Shown piece after piece: positions 8,918-18,519 of a stretch of DNA of 64,000 nucleotides. Position numbers and translations under genes: made by a program. Every line of letters starts with the position of its first letter. Position 1 is the first letter of the stretch. This stretch comes from Pantoea latae (GTDB lineage Bacteria; Pseudomonadota; Gammaproteobacteria; Enterobacterales; Enterobacteriaceae), in the NCBI RefSeq assembly GCF_002077695.1, contig NZ_MWUE01000004.1:310001-374000 (forward strand), read 5' to 3'. The notes below the pieces were generated by a model, which searched no databases, was not told the origin of the DNA, and saw only the letters and a list, made by a program, of their open reading frames with translations.

Positions 8918-11900
8918 GGCGCTGGCTTCTGCTGCTGCTCTGCCTGACCGCGCTGCCAGGCTGGGCAGAGATTCGGCCGGTTAGCGGCCTTGATCTGCCG
9001 ATGATGATGCCGGTTAACGGCGCCGATGCGATGCAGGGCAAAACGCTGCGCGTCGGGCTGCTGGAGGAGAGCAACGCCCCCTGGACGATGCGCGTCGGCG
9101 ACGAGCTTTACGGCCTTGACGCCGACGCGCTGGCGGCGCTGCACCAGCTGACCGGCGCCCGCTTTACCCTGACGCTGTTCGCCGATCGCGCGCAGCTTGT
9201 CGCGGCGCTGCAAAGCAGCCAGATCGATTTCGCGCTGGGCGCGCTGCCCAACCCGCTGCCGGCGGGCGTGCTGCACAGCGAAAGCTGGTTCAGCAGCCCG
9301 CTGCGCATCTATCGCAGCCAGCGCAACGCGCGCGCCGTGATGTTCAACAGCCAGAACGCGCAGCTCGCCATCAGCGACGTGACGCTGGCGCAGCTGCCCG
9401 CGGCGGTGGCGCAAAAGCATCGCTGGCGCACCTACAGCAACGACCTGCAGGCGCTCTCTACGCTGCTGAATCAGCAGAACGACTATGTGGTGGCGGATGA
9501 GATCAGCGCCAGCTTCCTGCTCAGCCAGCTGCAGCAGGGCGAGATCTATCAGATCGCCTCGGATCTGGATGTCGGCCAGCTGACGCTGCGCGCCTTCGCC
9601 CGCGACGCGGCGCTGATCGACTGGCTCAACCAGAGCCTGCGTCAGCTGCCCGCCGAGCTGGTGACCAATCTGCAGTCGCGCTGGGGCGCGCCGCTGCCGC
9701 GCTATCAGGATACGCAAACCCTGATGCTGAGCGCGACGGAGCGGCAGTGGCTGGATGCCCATCCGGTGATCTACTACGCGGCGGAGAGCGACAACGCCCC
9801 GTGGAGCTACCGCGACAGCAGCGGCGCGGCGCGCGGCTACAGCGTCGATCTGCTTAACGCCATCGCCCAGAGCAGCGGCATGCGCTTCGCTCCGCGCTGG
9901 GTCGCCGGCCCACAGCAGGCTGACGCGCTGCTGGCGCAGCATCAGGCGATGCTGCGGCTCACCCAGCCGCTGAACGGCGAAGCGATGCAGAACGCCACGC
10001 TGCCGGTGTGGCGCGCGCTGTGGGGCATCTACAGCCAGCGCGACGCCGCCATCAGCCGCTGGCATGACCTGGCGGGCAAACGCGTCGGTATTCTGCGCGA
10101 CGACGTCGCGACGCAGCTGCTGCCGACTGAGGTGACGCCGCAGGTCTTTGCCGATCGCGCCAGTCTGTATGAGGCGCTGGCGAACGGCCAGATCGACGCG
10201 CTGGCCGATAACGTGCTGTCGGCGCGCTGGCGCATCGCCGCGCGCTACGACGATCGCCTGCATCTCGCCTTCGCCGCCAGCGATATCGCCTGGCCGATTG
10301 CGCTGGGCGTCGCCGCCGACCAGCCGCTGCTGCGCCCGCTGATCAACCGCGCGCTGCAGCAGATCCCCGTTGATACCCAGCGGCAGATGCGCGACGGCTG
10401 GCTAACGCCGCCGCAGCCGGGCAATGCGATGGCGATGCGCTCGCTGCCGCGGCTGGTGCTCGCCGCGGCGGGCGTCGCCATCGTCGTGCTGCTGGTGCTG
10501 CTGGCGCGCCGCTACTGGCAGCAGCGGCGCGAGCGCCTGCAGCGTCAGCAGGCGGAGCGCGCCAATGCGATGAAAAGCCAGTTTCTCGCCACCGTCAGCC
10601 ATGAGCTGCGCACGCCGATGCAGGCAATTCTCGGCCTGCTGGAGCTGGAGAAGGCGCGCTCGTCGAACCTGGCGCTGGTCTACAGCAGCGCCCGCTCGCT
10701 GATGACGCTGCTCAATGACCTGCAGGATCACGCGCGCATCGAGAGCAACAGTTTCGCTCTGGCGCCGCGTCCGCTGGCGCTGCGCGAGTGGCTGGCGCAG
10801 CAGCAGCGGTTCTATCATCCTCTGATGCGCGCAGAGGGCCCGACGCTGCGGGTCGACGCGCTGACGCCGCTGCCGGAGAGCGTGCTGATTGACGCCGATC
10901 GCCTGCAGCAGGTGATTAACAACCTGATGACCAACGCGCTCAAATTTACCGCCCACGGCGAGATCCGCCTGACGCTGGCCGCCGCCGCCGATCGGCTCAT
11001 TTTCGCCGTGCGCGACAGCGGCAGCGGCATTCCGCCCGACGAGCAGCCGAAGCTGTTCGATCCCTGGTATCAGGCGCCGTCGGGCAAAAAGGTGTCGGTG
11101 CAGGGCAGCGGGCTGGGCCTGTTTATCTGCCGCGAGATCGTGCAGCGCATGGGTGGCAGCATCGCGCTGCACTCGCAGCCCGGCGAAGGCACTGAGGTCA
11201 CGGTGAGCCTGCCGCTGCAGCAGTGCGAGGCCGCGCCGCAGGAGAGCGCCGCCCTGCCCCGCTACGCCGCGCTGCGCTGCGCCGTGGTCGACGATCATCC
11301 GGCCAATCTGATGGTGCTGCAGCAGCAGCTGGCGCAGTTCGCCATCGAGGCGGACTGCTTCGCCGACGGGCGCGCCCTGCTGCGCGCCGACGCGACGCAG
11401 CCCTACGATCTGCTGTTTATCGATCAGATGATGCCGCGCCCTGACGGCCAGCTGCTGCTGCGCCTGCTGCGCCGCCGCGATCGCCAGCGTGGTAAACCGG
11501 CGATGCGGGTGATCTGCTCTGCCGACGCACAGCTGCTCAGCCTGCCGCTGCTGGCAAACGAGCGCGTGCTGATCAAGCCGGTGCAGCTCGGCGATCTCGC
11601 CGCACTGCTGGCGCATGTCGACCCGGATCCGCTGGCGGCGCTGGATGACAACCTGCGCCAGCTGGCGCAGAAGAGCGAGAAGTTCCTCGCGCGCCTCAGC
11701 CAGACCCTGCGCGACGCGCTGAACAGCGACGTGGCGCGCATCACGACGGCGCGTGCGGCGCACGACTGGCCGCAGCTGGCGCAAGCGGCGCACCGCATGA
11801 AGGGAAGCTGGCTGCTGATTGGTCTGGAGCAGGGTGCCGACCTCAGCCAGCGGCTGGCGGATCGCGCCAAAGCGCAGCAGGACGCGCCGGATGAATGGGA

Positions 11901-11970
11901 TTTGCTACTATTACTCACCAACAGGTTACTGATAAAACTGGACTCTTATGGCTCATCACCACACTCATAG
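8914..11970 (+). CDS. EvgS/BvgS-type hybrid sensor histidine kinase
   Basis: 1018 residues from a GTG at 8914 that overlaps the regulator stop (GTGA); GGAAAG lies 8 bases upstream. Order of parts: signal peptide (about 1-18), two periplasmic solute-binding-like domains (about 45-255 and 275-500), one transmembrane helix (about 511-531), HisKA with H563 in SHELRTP, HATPase with [10 protein letters not shown], a receiver with D837 in FIDQMMP, and an HPt domain with H960 in AAHRMKGSW. This is the BvgS/EvgS phosphorelay layout, but I see no PAS domain between membrane and kinase. Signal and target genes cannot be told from sequence. Confidence 0.88.
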   Translation: MRRWLLLLLCLTALPGWAEIRPVSGLDLPMMMPVNGADAMQGKTLRVGLLEESNAPWTMRVGDELYGLDADALAALHQLTGARFTLTLFADRAQLVAALQSSQIDFALGALPNPLPAGVLHSESWFSSPLRIYRSQRNARAVMFNSQNAQLAISDVTLAQLPAAVAQKHRWRTYSNDLQALSTLLNQQNDYVVADEISASFLLSQLQQGEIYQIASDLDVGQLTLRAFARDAALIDWLNQSLRQLPAELVTNLQSRWGAPLPRYQDTQTLMLSATERQWLDAHPVIYYAAESDNAPWSYRDSSGAARGYSVDLLNAIAQSSGMRFAPRWVAGPQQADALLAQHQAMLRLTQPLNGEAMQNATLPVWRALWGIYSQRDAAISRWHDLAGKRVGILRDDVATQLLPTEVTPQVFADRASLYEALANGQIDALADNVLSARWRIAARYDDRLHLAFAASDIAWPIALGVAADQPLLRPLINRALQQIPVDTQRQMRDGWLTPPQPGNAMAMRSLPRLVLAAAGVAIVVLLVLLARRYWQQRRERLQRQQAERANAMKSQFLATVSHELRTPMQAILGLLELEKARSSNLALVYSSARSLMTLLNDLQDHARIESNSFALAPRPLALREWLAQQQRFYHPLMRAEGPTLRVDALTPLPESVLIDADRLQQVINNLMTNALKFTAHGEIRLTLAAAADRLIFAVRDSGSGIPPDEQPKLFDPWYQAPSGKKVSVQGSGLGLFICREIVQRMGGSIALHSQPGEGTEVTVSLPLQQCEAAPQESAALPRYAALRCAVVDDHPANLMVLQQQLAQFAIEADCFADGRALLRADATQPYDLLFIDQMMPRPDGQLLLRLLRRRDRQRGKPAMRVICSADAQLLSLPLLANERVLIKPVQLGDLAALLAHVDPDPLAALDDNLRQLAQKSEKFLARLSQTLRDALNSDVARITTARAAHDWPQLAQAAHRMKGSWLLIGLEQGADLSQRLADRAKAQQDAPDEWDLLLLLTNRLLIKLDSYGSSPHS

Positions 11971-12907
11971 CGCGCCGGCGGGCAATCGCAAACGCCTCGC
12001 GGCCGCCTTTGCCGTCACGGCGATCTTTATGCTGGCAGAGGCGATCGGCGGCTGGATCTCCGGCTCGCTGGCGCTGCTGGCCGACGCCGGGCATATGCTC
12101 ACCGACGCCGCCGCGCTGCTGATGGCGCTGCTGGCGGTGCAGTTTGCCCAGCGCAAACCCAACGCACGTCATACCTTCGGCCTGCTGCGCCTCACCACGC
12201 TGGCCGCCTTCGTCAACGCCATCGCCCTGCTGGCGATTACCGCGCTGATCGTCTGGGAGGCGCTGCGACGCTTTTACCAGCCGCAGCCGGTGACCGGTGG
12301 GCTGATGCTCGGCATCGCCGTGGCGGGCCTGCTGGCCAATATGCTGTCGTTCTGGCTGCTGCACCACGGCAGCGAAGAGAAGAACCTCAACGTGCGCGCC
12401 GCCGCGCTGCACGTAATGGGCGATCTGCTCGGCTCGGTGGGCGCGATTGTGGCGGCGCTGGTTATCCTCTACACCGGCTGGACGCCCATTGACCCGATTC
12501 TGTCGCTGCTGGTGTCGCTGCTGGTGCTGCGCAGCGCCTGGTCGCTGCTGCGCGAGAGCCTGCATGAGCTGCTTGAAGGGGCGCCGTTGGTGATCGACGC
12601 CGAGAAGCTGTCGCGCGACCTGACGCTGAATATTCCTGAGGTGCGCAACGTGCACCATGTGCACGTCTGGCAGGTGGGCGAAAAGCCGGTGGTGACGCTA
12701 CATGTGCATGTGATTCCGCCCTACGATCACGACGCGCTGCTGCAGCGTATCCACCGCTATCTGCACCAGAAGTATCAGATTGGCCACGCCACGGTGCAGA
12801 TGGAGTATCAGCCGTGCGCCACGCCCGACTGCGAACTGGGGTTGGGCGACGGCTCAGCGACGGCGCATCATCACCACCACCACGACGAACAGGCGCATCA
12901 TCACTGA
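11948..12907 (+). CDS. zitB: Zinc/divalent cation efflux transporter ZitB (CDF family)
   Basis: 319-residue inner-membrane cation diffusion facilitator with six predicted membrane segments. The metal-site motif [11 protein letters not shown] is in the second helix and [14 protein letters not shown] in the fifth. The cytoplasmic C-terminal domain ([20 protein letters not shown]) and both termini are His-rich, ending in a run of histidines. Close to E. coli ZitB (313 residues), which exports zinc. The ATG lies inside the last 23 bases of the kinase gene, so translation may be coupled. The 3' end overlaps convergent pnuC by 7 bases. Confidence 0.94.
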   Translation: MAHHHTHSAPAGNRKRLAAAFAVTAIFMLAEAIGGWISGSLALLADAGHMLTDAAALLMALLAVQFAQRKPNARHTFGLLRLTTLAAFVNAIALLAITALIVWEALRRFYQPQPVTGGLMLGIAVAGLLANMLSFWLLHHGSEEKNLNVRAAALHVMGDLLGSVGAIVAALVILYTGWTPIDPILSLLVSLLVLRSAWSLLRESLHELLEGAPLVIDAEKLSRDLTLNIPEVRNVHHVHVWQVGEKPVVTLHVHVIPPYDHDALLQRIHRYLHQKYQIGHATVQMEYQPCATPDCELGLGDGSATAHHHHHHDEQAHHH

Positions 12908-13623
12908 CGCGCCAGCGCGCGCGAGCCGTGCTGGCGCGCGCTGGCTATCCACAGGCGCGAGCCGTTGAGGGCGATCAGCGTCAGAATGACATACTCCAGC
13001 GCCATGGCGTAGACGCCCTGGCGCGCAAAGATCATCACGCTGATGACGTCGATCACCACCCACAGCAGCCAGTTCTCGACATATTTGCGCGTCATCAGGA
13101 TCATTGCCACGATGGAGAGCACCATCATGCTGGCGTCCCAGAACGGAAAGGCGTCGGGCTGCAGCGTTGGCATCGCCACCTGCAGGCCGAGCGCGTTCAT
13201 CAGCGACACGGCGATCTGCGTCAGGAAGGCGAACACCGGGTCGATATAGCGCGTCATCAGCGCGATCGCCACCACGCAGACCGCGCCCCAGCCCAGCGCC
13301 TTCGGCAGCGGCAGCCAGCGGATTTTCAGCGCCGCCTGGCGATCGTCGCTCTGCCGGCTCCACGCGTACCAGCCGTAGAGATTGGCGACAAAGAAGAAGA
13401 GCTGCAGCAGCAGGCTGGCGTAGAGCTGGATCTGAAAGAAGATGGCGGCGAACAGCGTGACGTTGATCAGGCCGAACGGGTAGTTGATCACCTTTTCCAG
13501 GCTGGCGAGCCAGATGCAGAGCAGCCCCGCCAGCGTGCCGATGGCTTCAATCCACGAGAGATCGTAGCCGCCCGCGCCAAGCGGAATATGGACCAGGATG
13601 TTGCTGGTGCTGAAAAAATCCAT
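12901..13623 (-). CDS. pnuC: Nicotinamide riboside transporter PnuC
   Basis: 240-residue multi-pass inner-membrane protein, similar in length and sequence to E. coli PnuC. Typical segments include [16 protein letters not shown], the YGWYAWSRQ turn and a C-terminal [20 protein letters not shown] helix. It imports nicotinamide riboside for NAD synthesis by facilitated diffusion. Its ATG overlaps the nadA stop by one base (TGATG), so nadA-pnuC form a coupled operon presumably controlled by the NadR box at 14758-14775. Confidence 0.95.
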   Translation of the reverse strand: MDFFSTSNILVHIPLGAGGYDLSWIEAIGTLAGLLCIWLASLEKVINYPFGLINVTLFAAIFFQIQLYASLLLQLFFFVANLYGWYAWSRQSDDRQAALKIRWLPLPKALGWGAVCVVAIALMTRYIDPVFAFLTQIAVSLMNALGLQVAMPTLQPDAFPFWDASMMVLSIVAMILMTRKYVENWLLWVVIDVISVMIFARQGVYAMALEYVILTLIALNGSRLWIASARQHGSRALARQ

Positions 13624-14684
13624 CAGGCGTTCCCTTTGACCTTCAGTTTGAGTTCCGCTGCGAAAGCGAGCATGCGGTCGAGCGGCAATAATGCCGCCTC
13701 GCGCAGCGCGGCATCAACCTCTATTTCATGCTGCGCCCCGCCCTGCTCCAGCCCGTCGGCGATCGCCTTCAGGCCGTTCATCGCCATCCACGGGCAGTGC
13801 GCGCAGCTGCGGCAGGTGGCGCCTTCGCCGGCGGTCGGCGCTTCGAGCAGCGTTTTTTCCGGCACCGCCTGCTGCATTTTGTAGAAGATGCCGCGGTCGG
13901 TCGCCACGATCATCTGCGGATGCGGCAGCCGCTGCGCCGCCTGGATCAGCTGGCTGGTGGATCCGACCGCGTCGGCGAGGTCCACCACCGCCTGCGGCGA
14001 CTCCGGATGCACCAGCACCGCCGCGTCGGGATAGAGCGCCTTCATGCGCAGCAGCGCCTGGGTTTTGAATTCATCATGCACGATGCAGGCGCCCTGCCAG
14101 CAGAGCACGTCGGCGCCGGTTTTCTGCGTGACGTAGCGGCCGAGATGGCGGTCCGGCGCCCAGATGATTTTTTCACCCAGGCTGTCGAGGTGGTCGATCA
14201 GCTCGACCGCGATGCTGGAGGTGACCACCCAGTCGGCGCGCGCCTTGACCGCCGCCGAGGTGTTGGCGTAGACCACCACGGTGCGGTCGGGATGAGCGTC
14301 ACAGAAGGCGCTGAATTCGTCGATCGGGCAGCCGAGGTCGAGAGAGCATTCCGCCTGCAGCGTCGGCATCAGCACGGTTTTTTCCGGGCTGAGGATTTTG
14401 GCGGTTTCGCCCATAAAACGCACCCCCGCCACCAGCAGCGTGGAGGCGGGATGGCTGCTGCCGAAGCGCGCCATTTCGAGCGAGTCCGCCACGCAGCCGC
14501 CGGTCTCTTCCGCCAGCGCCTGAATTTCCGGATCGGTGTAGTAGTGCGCCACGATAACCGCGTTGCGCGCTTTTAGCAGCTGTTTGATTTTGTGACGGTA
14601 AAACGCCTTTTCATCGTCGCTGAGCCGGGCGGGCTTCGCCGGAAAGGGCCAGGCCGCGTGTTCTGTTTCGAATAAAGCACTCAT
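13623..14684 (-). CDS. nadA: Quinolinate synthase
   Basis: Condenses iminoaspartate with dihydroxyacetone phosphate to quinolinate in NAD synthesis. 353 residues (E. coli 347). The three cysteines expected to hold the [4Fe-4S] cluster are in [24 protein letters not shown] and [15 protein letters not shown]. The N-terminal [15 protein letters not shown] motif is typical of the family. It is followed without a gap by pnuC. Upstream, a near-perfect NadR operator overlaps the promoter region. Confidence 0.96.
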   Translation of the reverse strand: MSALFETEHAAWPFPAKPARLSDDEKAFYRHKIKQLLKARNAVIVAHYYTDPEIQALAEETGGCVADSLEMARFGSSHPASTLLVAGVRFMGETAKILSPEKTVLMPTLQAECSLDLGCPIDEFSAFCDAHPDRTVVVYANTSAAVKARADWVVTSSIAVELIDHLDSLGEKIIWAPDRHLGRYVTQKTGADVLCWQGACIVHDEFKTQALLRMKALYPDAAVLVHPESPQAVVDLADAVGSTSQLIQAAQRLPHPQMIVATDRGIFYKMQQAVPEKTLLEAPTAGEGATCRSCAHCPWMAMNGLKAIADGLEQGGAQHEIEVDAALREAALLPLDRMLAFAAELKLKVKGNA

Positions 14685-14757
14685 TACACCGCTCTCGTTT
14701 TGTCAAATGAACGAAAATCGCTACAGATGGCGAAAACAGGCGTTCATCCCGCCATCG

Positions 14758-14775
14758 TGTTTTATATGCTAAACA
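14758..14775 (-). promoter_or_regulatory. Putative NadR operator of nadA-pnuC
   Basis: TGTTTTATATGCTAAACA matches the known NadR consensus TGTTTA-N6-TAAACA at 11 of 12 fixed bases, inside a longer palindrome (ATCGTG...CACGAT flanks). It lies about 75 bp upstream of the nadA start, with TATAAA on the nadA strand as a possible -10. NAD-dependent repression by NadR is the expected control. Confidence 0.78.
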
Positions 14776-14811
14776 CGATAGCGGAAACGCGCGGCGGTGT
14801 CGTGCTCTTTT

Positions 14812-15342
14812 TTAGGCGCGCGGCGGCGCGGGCTCGTCGGCGAACAGCGGCAGCACGGCCGCCTGACGCGGCATTTCCAGATCCAGCAGAAAGGCCTTAA
14901 CCTCCAGCCCGCCGGCAAAGCCGGTCAGCTTGCCGTTGGCGCCGATGACGCGATGGCACGGCGCGACGATGGAGAGCGGATTTCTGCCGTTCGCCGCGCC
15001 GACCGCGCGCACCGCCTGCGGATGGCCGATCTGCCGGGCGATTTCGCCGTAGCTGCGCGTTTCGCCGAAGGGGATCGCCACCAGCGCGTTCCACACTTTT
15101 TTCTGAAATTCGGTGCCGACGAAGTCGAGCGGCAGCGCAAAGAGGCGGCGCTCGCCTGCGAAGTACTCGCGCAGCTGCCGCTCAGCTTCGATAAGAACGG
15201 GATGCGCCTCGTCGCGGGTTTGCGGCAGGAAGCGCGCGCCCTGCGGGTCGTCATTTTTCCACAGGATGGCCGTTAGCCCGCGATCGCTCGCCACCAGCTT
15301 CAGTTCGCCCACCGGCGTGGAGATCAGTGTGTAGTGATACAT
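14812..15342 (-). CDS. ogt: Methylated-DNA--[protein]-cysteine S-methyltransferase
   Basis: 176-residue suicide repair enzyme that removes O6-alkyl groups from guanine. The acceptor motif PCHRVIGANGKLTGFAGG is intact, preceded by the DNA-binding wing RAVGAANGRNPLSIVA. It lacks the AraC-type and Ada N-terminal domains, which instead belong to the divergent gene at 15499. The short shared gap suggests the two are co-regulated in the alkylation response. It could be named as the Ada C-terminal domain equivalent; I use ogt for its stand-alone form. Confidence 0.9.
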   Translation of the reverse strand: MYHYTLISTPVGELKLVASDRGLTAILWKNDDPQGARFLPQTRDEAHPVLIEAERQLREYFAGERRLFALPLDFVGTEFQKKVWNALVAIPFGETRSYGEIARQIGHPQAVRAVGAANGRNPLSIVAPCHRVIGANGKLTGFAGGLEVKAFLLDLEMPRQAAVLPLFADEPAPPRA

Positions 15343-15498
15343 GATGCGTTCTCCCTGTTTGAGGTCCTGGTCATTATTGCATGTTGACGCGGGCGCGCTG
15401 GCCGTTTTCGGTCATCAGGGTAAACTGCTTTGCTGTCCGAAAACAGCGAGTGCGCAGCACAAAGCGGGTATAGGCTCTGTTTATTTGCAGGAGTGATT

Positions 15499-16962
15499 AT
15501 GTTTGATTCAGAAACGGCCTGGCAGGCCCTGACTTCGCGCGATACCCGTTTTGACGGCGTGTTTTTCGTTGGCGTCACCTCCACCGGCATTTACTGCCGC
15601 CCCATCTGCCCGGTTAAGCCGCCGCAGCAGAAGAACTGTCTGTTTTTCGCCAGCGCCGAAGCGGCGGAAAAGGCGCACTTTCGCCCCTGCCTGCGCTGTC
15701 GGCCCGAGCTGGCACCCGGCAACGCGCCGGTCGATCAGCCTCACCGCGTGGCGGACAGGCTGATTCAGCGCATTGAGGAGGGGCTGCTGGAGGAGCGCGA
15801 GGGGCTGGAGGCGATCGCCGCCGAGTTCGGCATGAGCCTGCGTCAGCTGCGCCGCATCGTGCAGCAGGAGCTGGGGGTGTCGCCGCTGGAGCTGCGGCAG
15901 ACGCGCCGTATGCTGCTGGCGAAGCAGCTGCTGACAGAGACGCGGCTGCCGGTGACGGAGGTGGCCTACGCCAGCGGCTTTCGCAGCCTGCGCCGCTTTA
16001 ACGACGTGTTTCAGGCGCGCTATCGCATGACGCCGAGCGCGCTGCGCAGGGGCGTCGACGCCGCGGTCGACGCGCAGTCAGGCGACAGCGCCACGCTGCT
16101 GCTGGTTTATCGCCCGCCGTATGACTGGTCGGCGATGCTGGCGTTTTTGCAGACGCATCTGATGAAGGAGGTGGAGGCGGTGCAGGATGGCGCCTATCGG
16201 CGCACCGTGGCGCTGGGCCGCTGCCGCGGCTGGGTGAGCGTGTCGCATTTGCCGGCTAAGAACGCGCTGCGGGTTGAGTTTTCCACCTCGCTGACCCCGG
16301 TGCTGCCGCTGCTGCTGCGTCGCCTGCGCGATCTTTTCGACCTCAACGCGCAGCCGCAGCTTATCGCCGCCCGTCTGGCGCAGGATGCGCTGCTGGCGCC
16401 GAGTCTGGCGCGCAGCCCCGGCCTGCGCGTGCCGGGCGCGTTCGACGCGTTTGAGCTTGGAGTGCGCGCCATTATCGGCCAGCAGGTGACGGTGAAGGCC
16501 GCGACCACGGTGAGCAGCCGTTTTGCCGCCGCCTTTGGCGAGCTCTGCGAGACGCCCTTTGCCGATCTGACGCGCTGCGCCGCGCGGCCGGATCGCATCG
16601 CCAGCCTGACGGTGGACGATGTGGCGCCGCTCGGCATCGTCAGCGCGCGCTCGCGCGCCATTATCGCCTTTGCGCAGGCGTGCGCCGGGGAGTCGTTGCG
16701 CTTTAACGCCACTCAGTCGCCGGAGTCGGTGATGAAGCAGCTGGTGGCGCTGCCGGGGATCGGCCCCTGGACGGCGCACTATATTGCGATGCGCGCCCTG
16801 CGCTGGCCGGATGCCTTTCCTAAGGAGGATATCGCCATCCGTAATAATCTGGGCGGTCTGAAGCCCGCCGAGGCGGAGGCGCGCTCGCAGCAGTGGCGGC
16901 CGTGGCGCAGCTATGCGGTGATGCATATCTGGGAGAGCCTGGCGCCTGCGAAAGCAAAGTAG
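15499..16962 (+). CDS. Fused Ada N-terminal regulator and DNA-3-methyladenine glycosylase II (AlkA)
   Basis: 487 residues from the ATG at 15499, preceded by CAGGAG. Residues about 1-75 are an Ada N-terminal methyl-phosphotriester domain: GIYCRPICP and RPCLRCRPE give the four zinc cysteines, including the methyl acceptor. Residues about 85-185 are an AraC-type helix-turn-helix (GVSPLELRQTRRMLLAKQLL, VAYASGFRSLRRFNDVF). Residues about 195-487 are an AlkA glycosylase with the helix-hairpin-helix LPGIGPWTAHYIAMRALRWP and the catalytic aspartate in KEDIAIRNNL. Likely an alkylation-inducible regulator and base-excision enzyme in one chain. It diverges from ogt. Confidence 0.92.
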   Translation: MFDSETAWQALTSRDTRFDGVFFVGVTSTGIYCRPICPVKPPQQKNCLFFASAEAAEKAHFRPCLRCRPELAPGNAPVDQPHRVADRLIQRIEEGLLEEREGLEAIAAEFGMSLRQLRRIVQQELGVSPLELRQTRRMLLAKQLLTETRLPVTEVAYASGFRSLRRFNDVFQARYRMTPSALRRGVDAAVDAQSGDSATLLLVYRPPYDWSAMLAFLQTHLMKEVEAVQDGAYRRTVALGRCRGWVSVSHLPAKNALRVEFSTSLTPVLPLLLRRLRDLFDLNAQPQLIAARLAQDALLAPSLARSPGLRVPGAFDAFELGVRAIIGQQVTVKAATTVSSRFAAAFGELCETPFADLTRCAARPDRIASLTVDDVAPLGIVSARSRAIIAFAQACAGESLRFNATQSPESVMKQLVALPGIGPWTAHYIAMRALRWPDAFPKEDIAIRNNLGGLKPAEAEARSQQWRPWRSYAVMHIWESLAPAKAK

Positions 16963-17023
16963 GTGCTAAATACTTTAAAGTTCTGGCTAAGGGTTTTGGC
17001 GGAGTTGCTTCAGAGTACGTGCG

Positions 17024-17132
17024 TGGCACAGGGTTAACGGGTCCGATCGCAAAGGAAACCCACTTCCCTGTGGGTCGGCCTCGCCCTCCTGGCTCGGACG
17101 CTTTGCTCTTCGGACCCGTTAACCCCGCGCCA
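17024..17132 (-). repeat. Structured intergenic repeat, copy B (short form)
   Basis: A 109-bp element with 23-bp outer arms (17024-17046 and 17110-17132) that differ at two positions. Both differences are A-C clashes on the plus strand but G-U wobbles on the minus strand. Borders CCGATCGCAAAG and CTTTGCTCTTCGG match the other copies. The inner hairpin CCCAC/GTGGG has loop TTCCCT (AGGGAA on minus). It sits between ada-alkA and the tRNA-Lys terminator; unlike the other copies, its GGA-loop strand is not the strand of a 3' UTR that ends beyond it. Confidence 0.85.
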
Positions 17133-17175
17133 GTGTGACAATGGAATGGCTTTAAGAAATGGCATAGCGCAGAAA

Positions 17176-17206
17176 CAAAAAAAGCGCCCATTGGGCGCTT
17201 CTTTTT
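17176..17206. terminator. Bidirectional terminator between ada-alkA and the tRNA-Lys genes
   Basis: Stem AAGCGCCC / GGGCGCTT with loop ATT (17182-17200). A-rich sequence on the left gives a T-run for minus-strand tRNA transcripts, and CTTTTT on the right serves plus-strand ada-alkA transcripts. Confidence 0.85.
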
Positions 17207-17210
17207 GAAT

Positions 17211-17286
17211 TGGTGGGTCGTGCAGGATTCGAACCTGCGACCAATTGATTAAAAGTCAACTGCTCTACCAACTGAGCTAACGACCC
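17211..17286 (-). tRNA. tRNA-Lys(UUU), third in transcription order
   Basis: 76-nt cloverleaf on the minus strand beginning GGGTCGTTAGCTCAG and ending in an encoded CCA. The anticodon stem-loop GTTGACTTTTAATCAAT gives anticodon UUU, and the T-arm is GCAGGTTCGAATCCTGC. Sequence is identical to the two copies upstream. The terminator at 17176-17206 follows directly. Confidence 0.97.
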
Positions 17287-17329
17287 GCTGGGTGCTGACA
17301 ACCCGCAAACCTGAAGCCTGCGTTAAAGA

Positions 17330-17405
17330 TGGTGGGTCGTGCAGGATTCGAACCTGCGACCAATTGATTAAAAGTCAACTGCTCTACCAACTGAGCTAAC
17401 GACCC
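17330..17405 (-). tRNA. tRNA-Lys(UUU), middle copy
   Basis: Identical 76-nt sequence to the flanking copies, with encoded CCA and anticodon UUU. It is separated by 43 bp from the downstream copy and 68 bp from the upstream copy. E. coli has a longer lysine/valine tRNA array at this same place between nadA and cpoB. Confidence 0.97.
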
Positions 17406-17473
17406 ATCTTAAGGCTGTGAAGCGGTGCTGAAGTTTCTCAGGAACAGAAGCGGTTATCTGCTCGCTGGGAAGA

Positions 17474-17549
17474 TGGTGGGTCGTGCAGGATTCGAACCTG
17501 CGACCAATTGATTAAAAGTCAACTGCTCTACCAACTGAGCTAACGACCC
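17474..17549 (-). tRNA. tRNA-Lys(UUU), first in transcription order
   Basis: Identical 76-nt sequence with encoded CCA. It is the promoter-proximal copy, about 50 bp downstream of a sigma70-like promoter on the minus strand (17601-17628). The flanking bases AAGATGG and CCCATCTT are shared with the middle copy, suggesting duplication of a unit slightly larger than the gene. Confidence 0.97.
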
Positions 17550-17600
17550 ATCTTCAGGCTTGCCAGACACATTTGCATTCTGTCCCGGCAACGGCGGCAT

Positions 17601-17628
17601 ATATTACTGATTTACCGAGGTAGCGCAA
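17601..17628 (-). promoter_or_regulatory. Putative promoter of the tRNA-Lys cluster
   Basis: On the minus strand, -35 TTGCGC and -10 TAATAT are separated by 16 bp. They are followed by the GC-rich discriminator GCCGCCG typical of stringently controlled stable-RNA promoters. It lies in the 166 bp between cpoB and the tRNAs. That gap has no good terminator, so read-through from cpoB is also possible. Confidence 0.55.
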
Positions 17629-17715
17629 CCCTTATTTTCCGCAAGGGAGTTCAACTGCTTACCTTTCATGCTGCCAGACCAGAAATCAGGCAAATTCCGG
17701 TGCTGGCTGCACAAA

Positions 17716-18510
17716 TTACAGCCCGTCGAGACGTTTTTGCGCCTGTTTCGCTGAATCGGTGTTGGGGTAAAGTTTGAGCACCTGCTGGTAAACCGCTTTG
17801 GCTTTCGCCGTGTCGTTTTTCTCCTGCATGATGACGCCAACCTTTAGCAACGCTTCAGACGCCTTCGGCGACTTCGGGTAATTTTTGACCACGGTGGCGT
17901 AATAGTAGGCCGCGTCGTCTTTTTTACCTTTGTTGTAGTTCAACTGCCCCAGCCAGTAGTTGGCGTTCGGCTGGTAGGTTGAATCGGGATAGCGTTTCAC
18001 CCACGCCTGCAGCGCGGCGATCGCCTGGTCATACTGTTTCTTTTCCAGAATCAGCGCCACCGCGGCGTTGTAGTCGCTGTTGGCGTCGCCGCTCTGCACC
18101 GGCGCGCCCGACGAGGCTGCTGCGCCGCCTGCCGCCGCGCCCGCGTCTGCGGTTGCCGCTGGCGCCTCTGCGCCGCTTTGCGCCGCGCTGCTGGTGCTAC
18201 TGCTGCTCAGGCTGTCGATCTGCTGATAGAGCTGCTTCTGCCGCTCGATCACCTGATTTAGCTGATAGCTGTTTTGCTGGATTTGCCCACGCAGCGCGTC
18301 GATATCGCTTTGGTTGTCGCTCATCTGCTGCTGCAGTTGCTGCAGAAGCTGAGCCTGGGCGTTGGAAATTCGTTCAAGAGTGGTGACACGGTCTTCGACC
18401 GAGCCAGAGCCGACGCTACTGATTGACGCCTGGGCATTAGCGGCCCAGGGGGCCGCTACGCCAACCAGTAACGACAGACTCAACAGATGAAGTCTGAAGT
18501 TACTAATCAT
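17716..18510 (-). CDS. cpoB: Cell division coordinator CpoB (YbgF)
   Basis: 264-residue periplasmic protein. A signal peptide (about 26 residues, cleavage after AANA) is followed by a coiled-coil trimerisation region (about 40-105: RISNAQAQLLQQLQQQ, QLNQVIERQKQLYQQ), an Ala/Ser linker, and TPR repeats from about residue 145 (DYNAAVALILEKKQYDQAI, NYWLGQLNYNKGKKDDAAYY). In E. coli it binds TolA and couples PBP1B activity with outer-membrane constriction. Last gene of the tol-pal operon, 9 bp after pal. Confidence 0.95.
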   Translation of the reverse strand: MISNFRLHLLSLSLLVGVAAPWAANAQASISSVGSGSVEDRVTTLERISNAQAQLLQQLQQQMSDNQSDIDALRGQIQQNSYQLNQVIERQKQLYQQIDSLSSSSTSSAAQSGAEAPAATADAGAAAGGAAASSGAPVQSGDANSDYNAAVALILEKKQYDQAIAALQAWVKRYPDSTYQPNANYWLGQLNYNKGKKDDAAYYYATVVKNYPKSPKASEALLKVGVIMQEKNDTAKAKAVYQQVLKLYPNTDSAKQAQKRLDGL

Positions 18511-18519
18511 GTGATTCTC

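Noticed and set aside
14700..14900. A 66-codon plus-strand frame in the nadA-ogt gap
   Set aside because: It overlaps the NadR box and the ogt 3' end, has no ribosome site and resembles no known protein.
17211..17549. Regularly spaced identical 76-bp repeats, CRISPR-like at first sight
   Set aside because: The repeats are tRNA-Lys genes with CCA and anticodon UUU; spacers are of unequal length and there are no cas genes.
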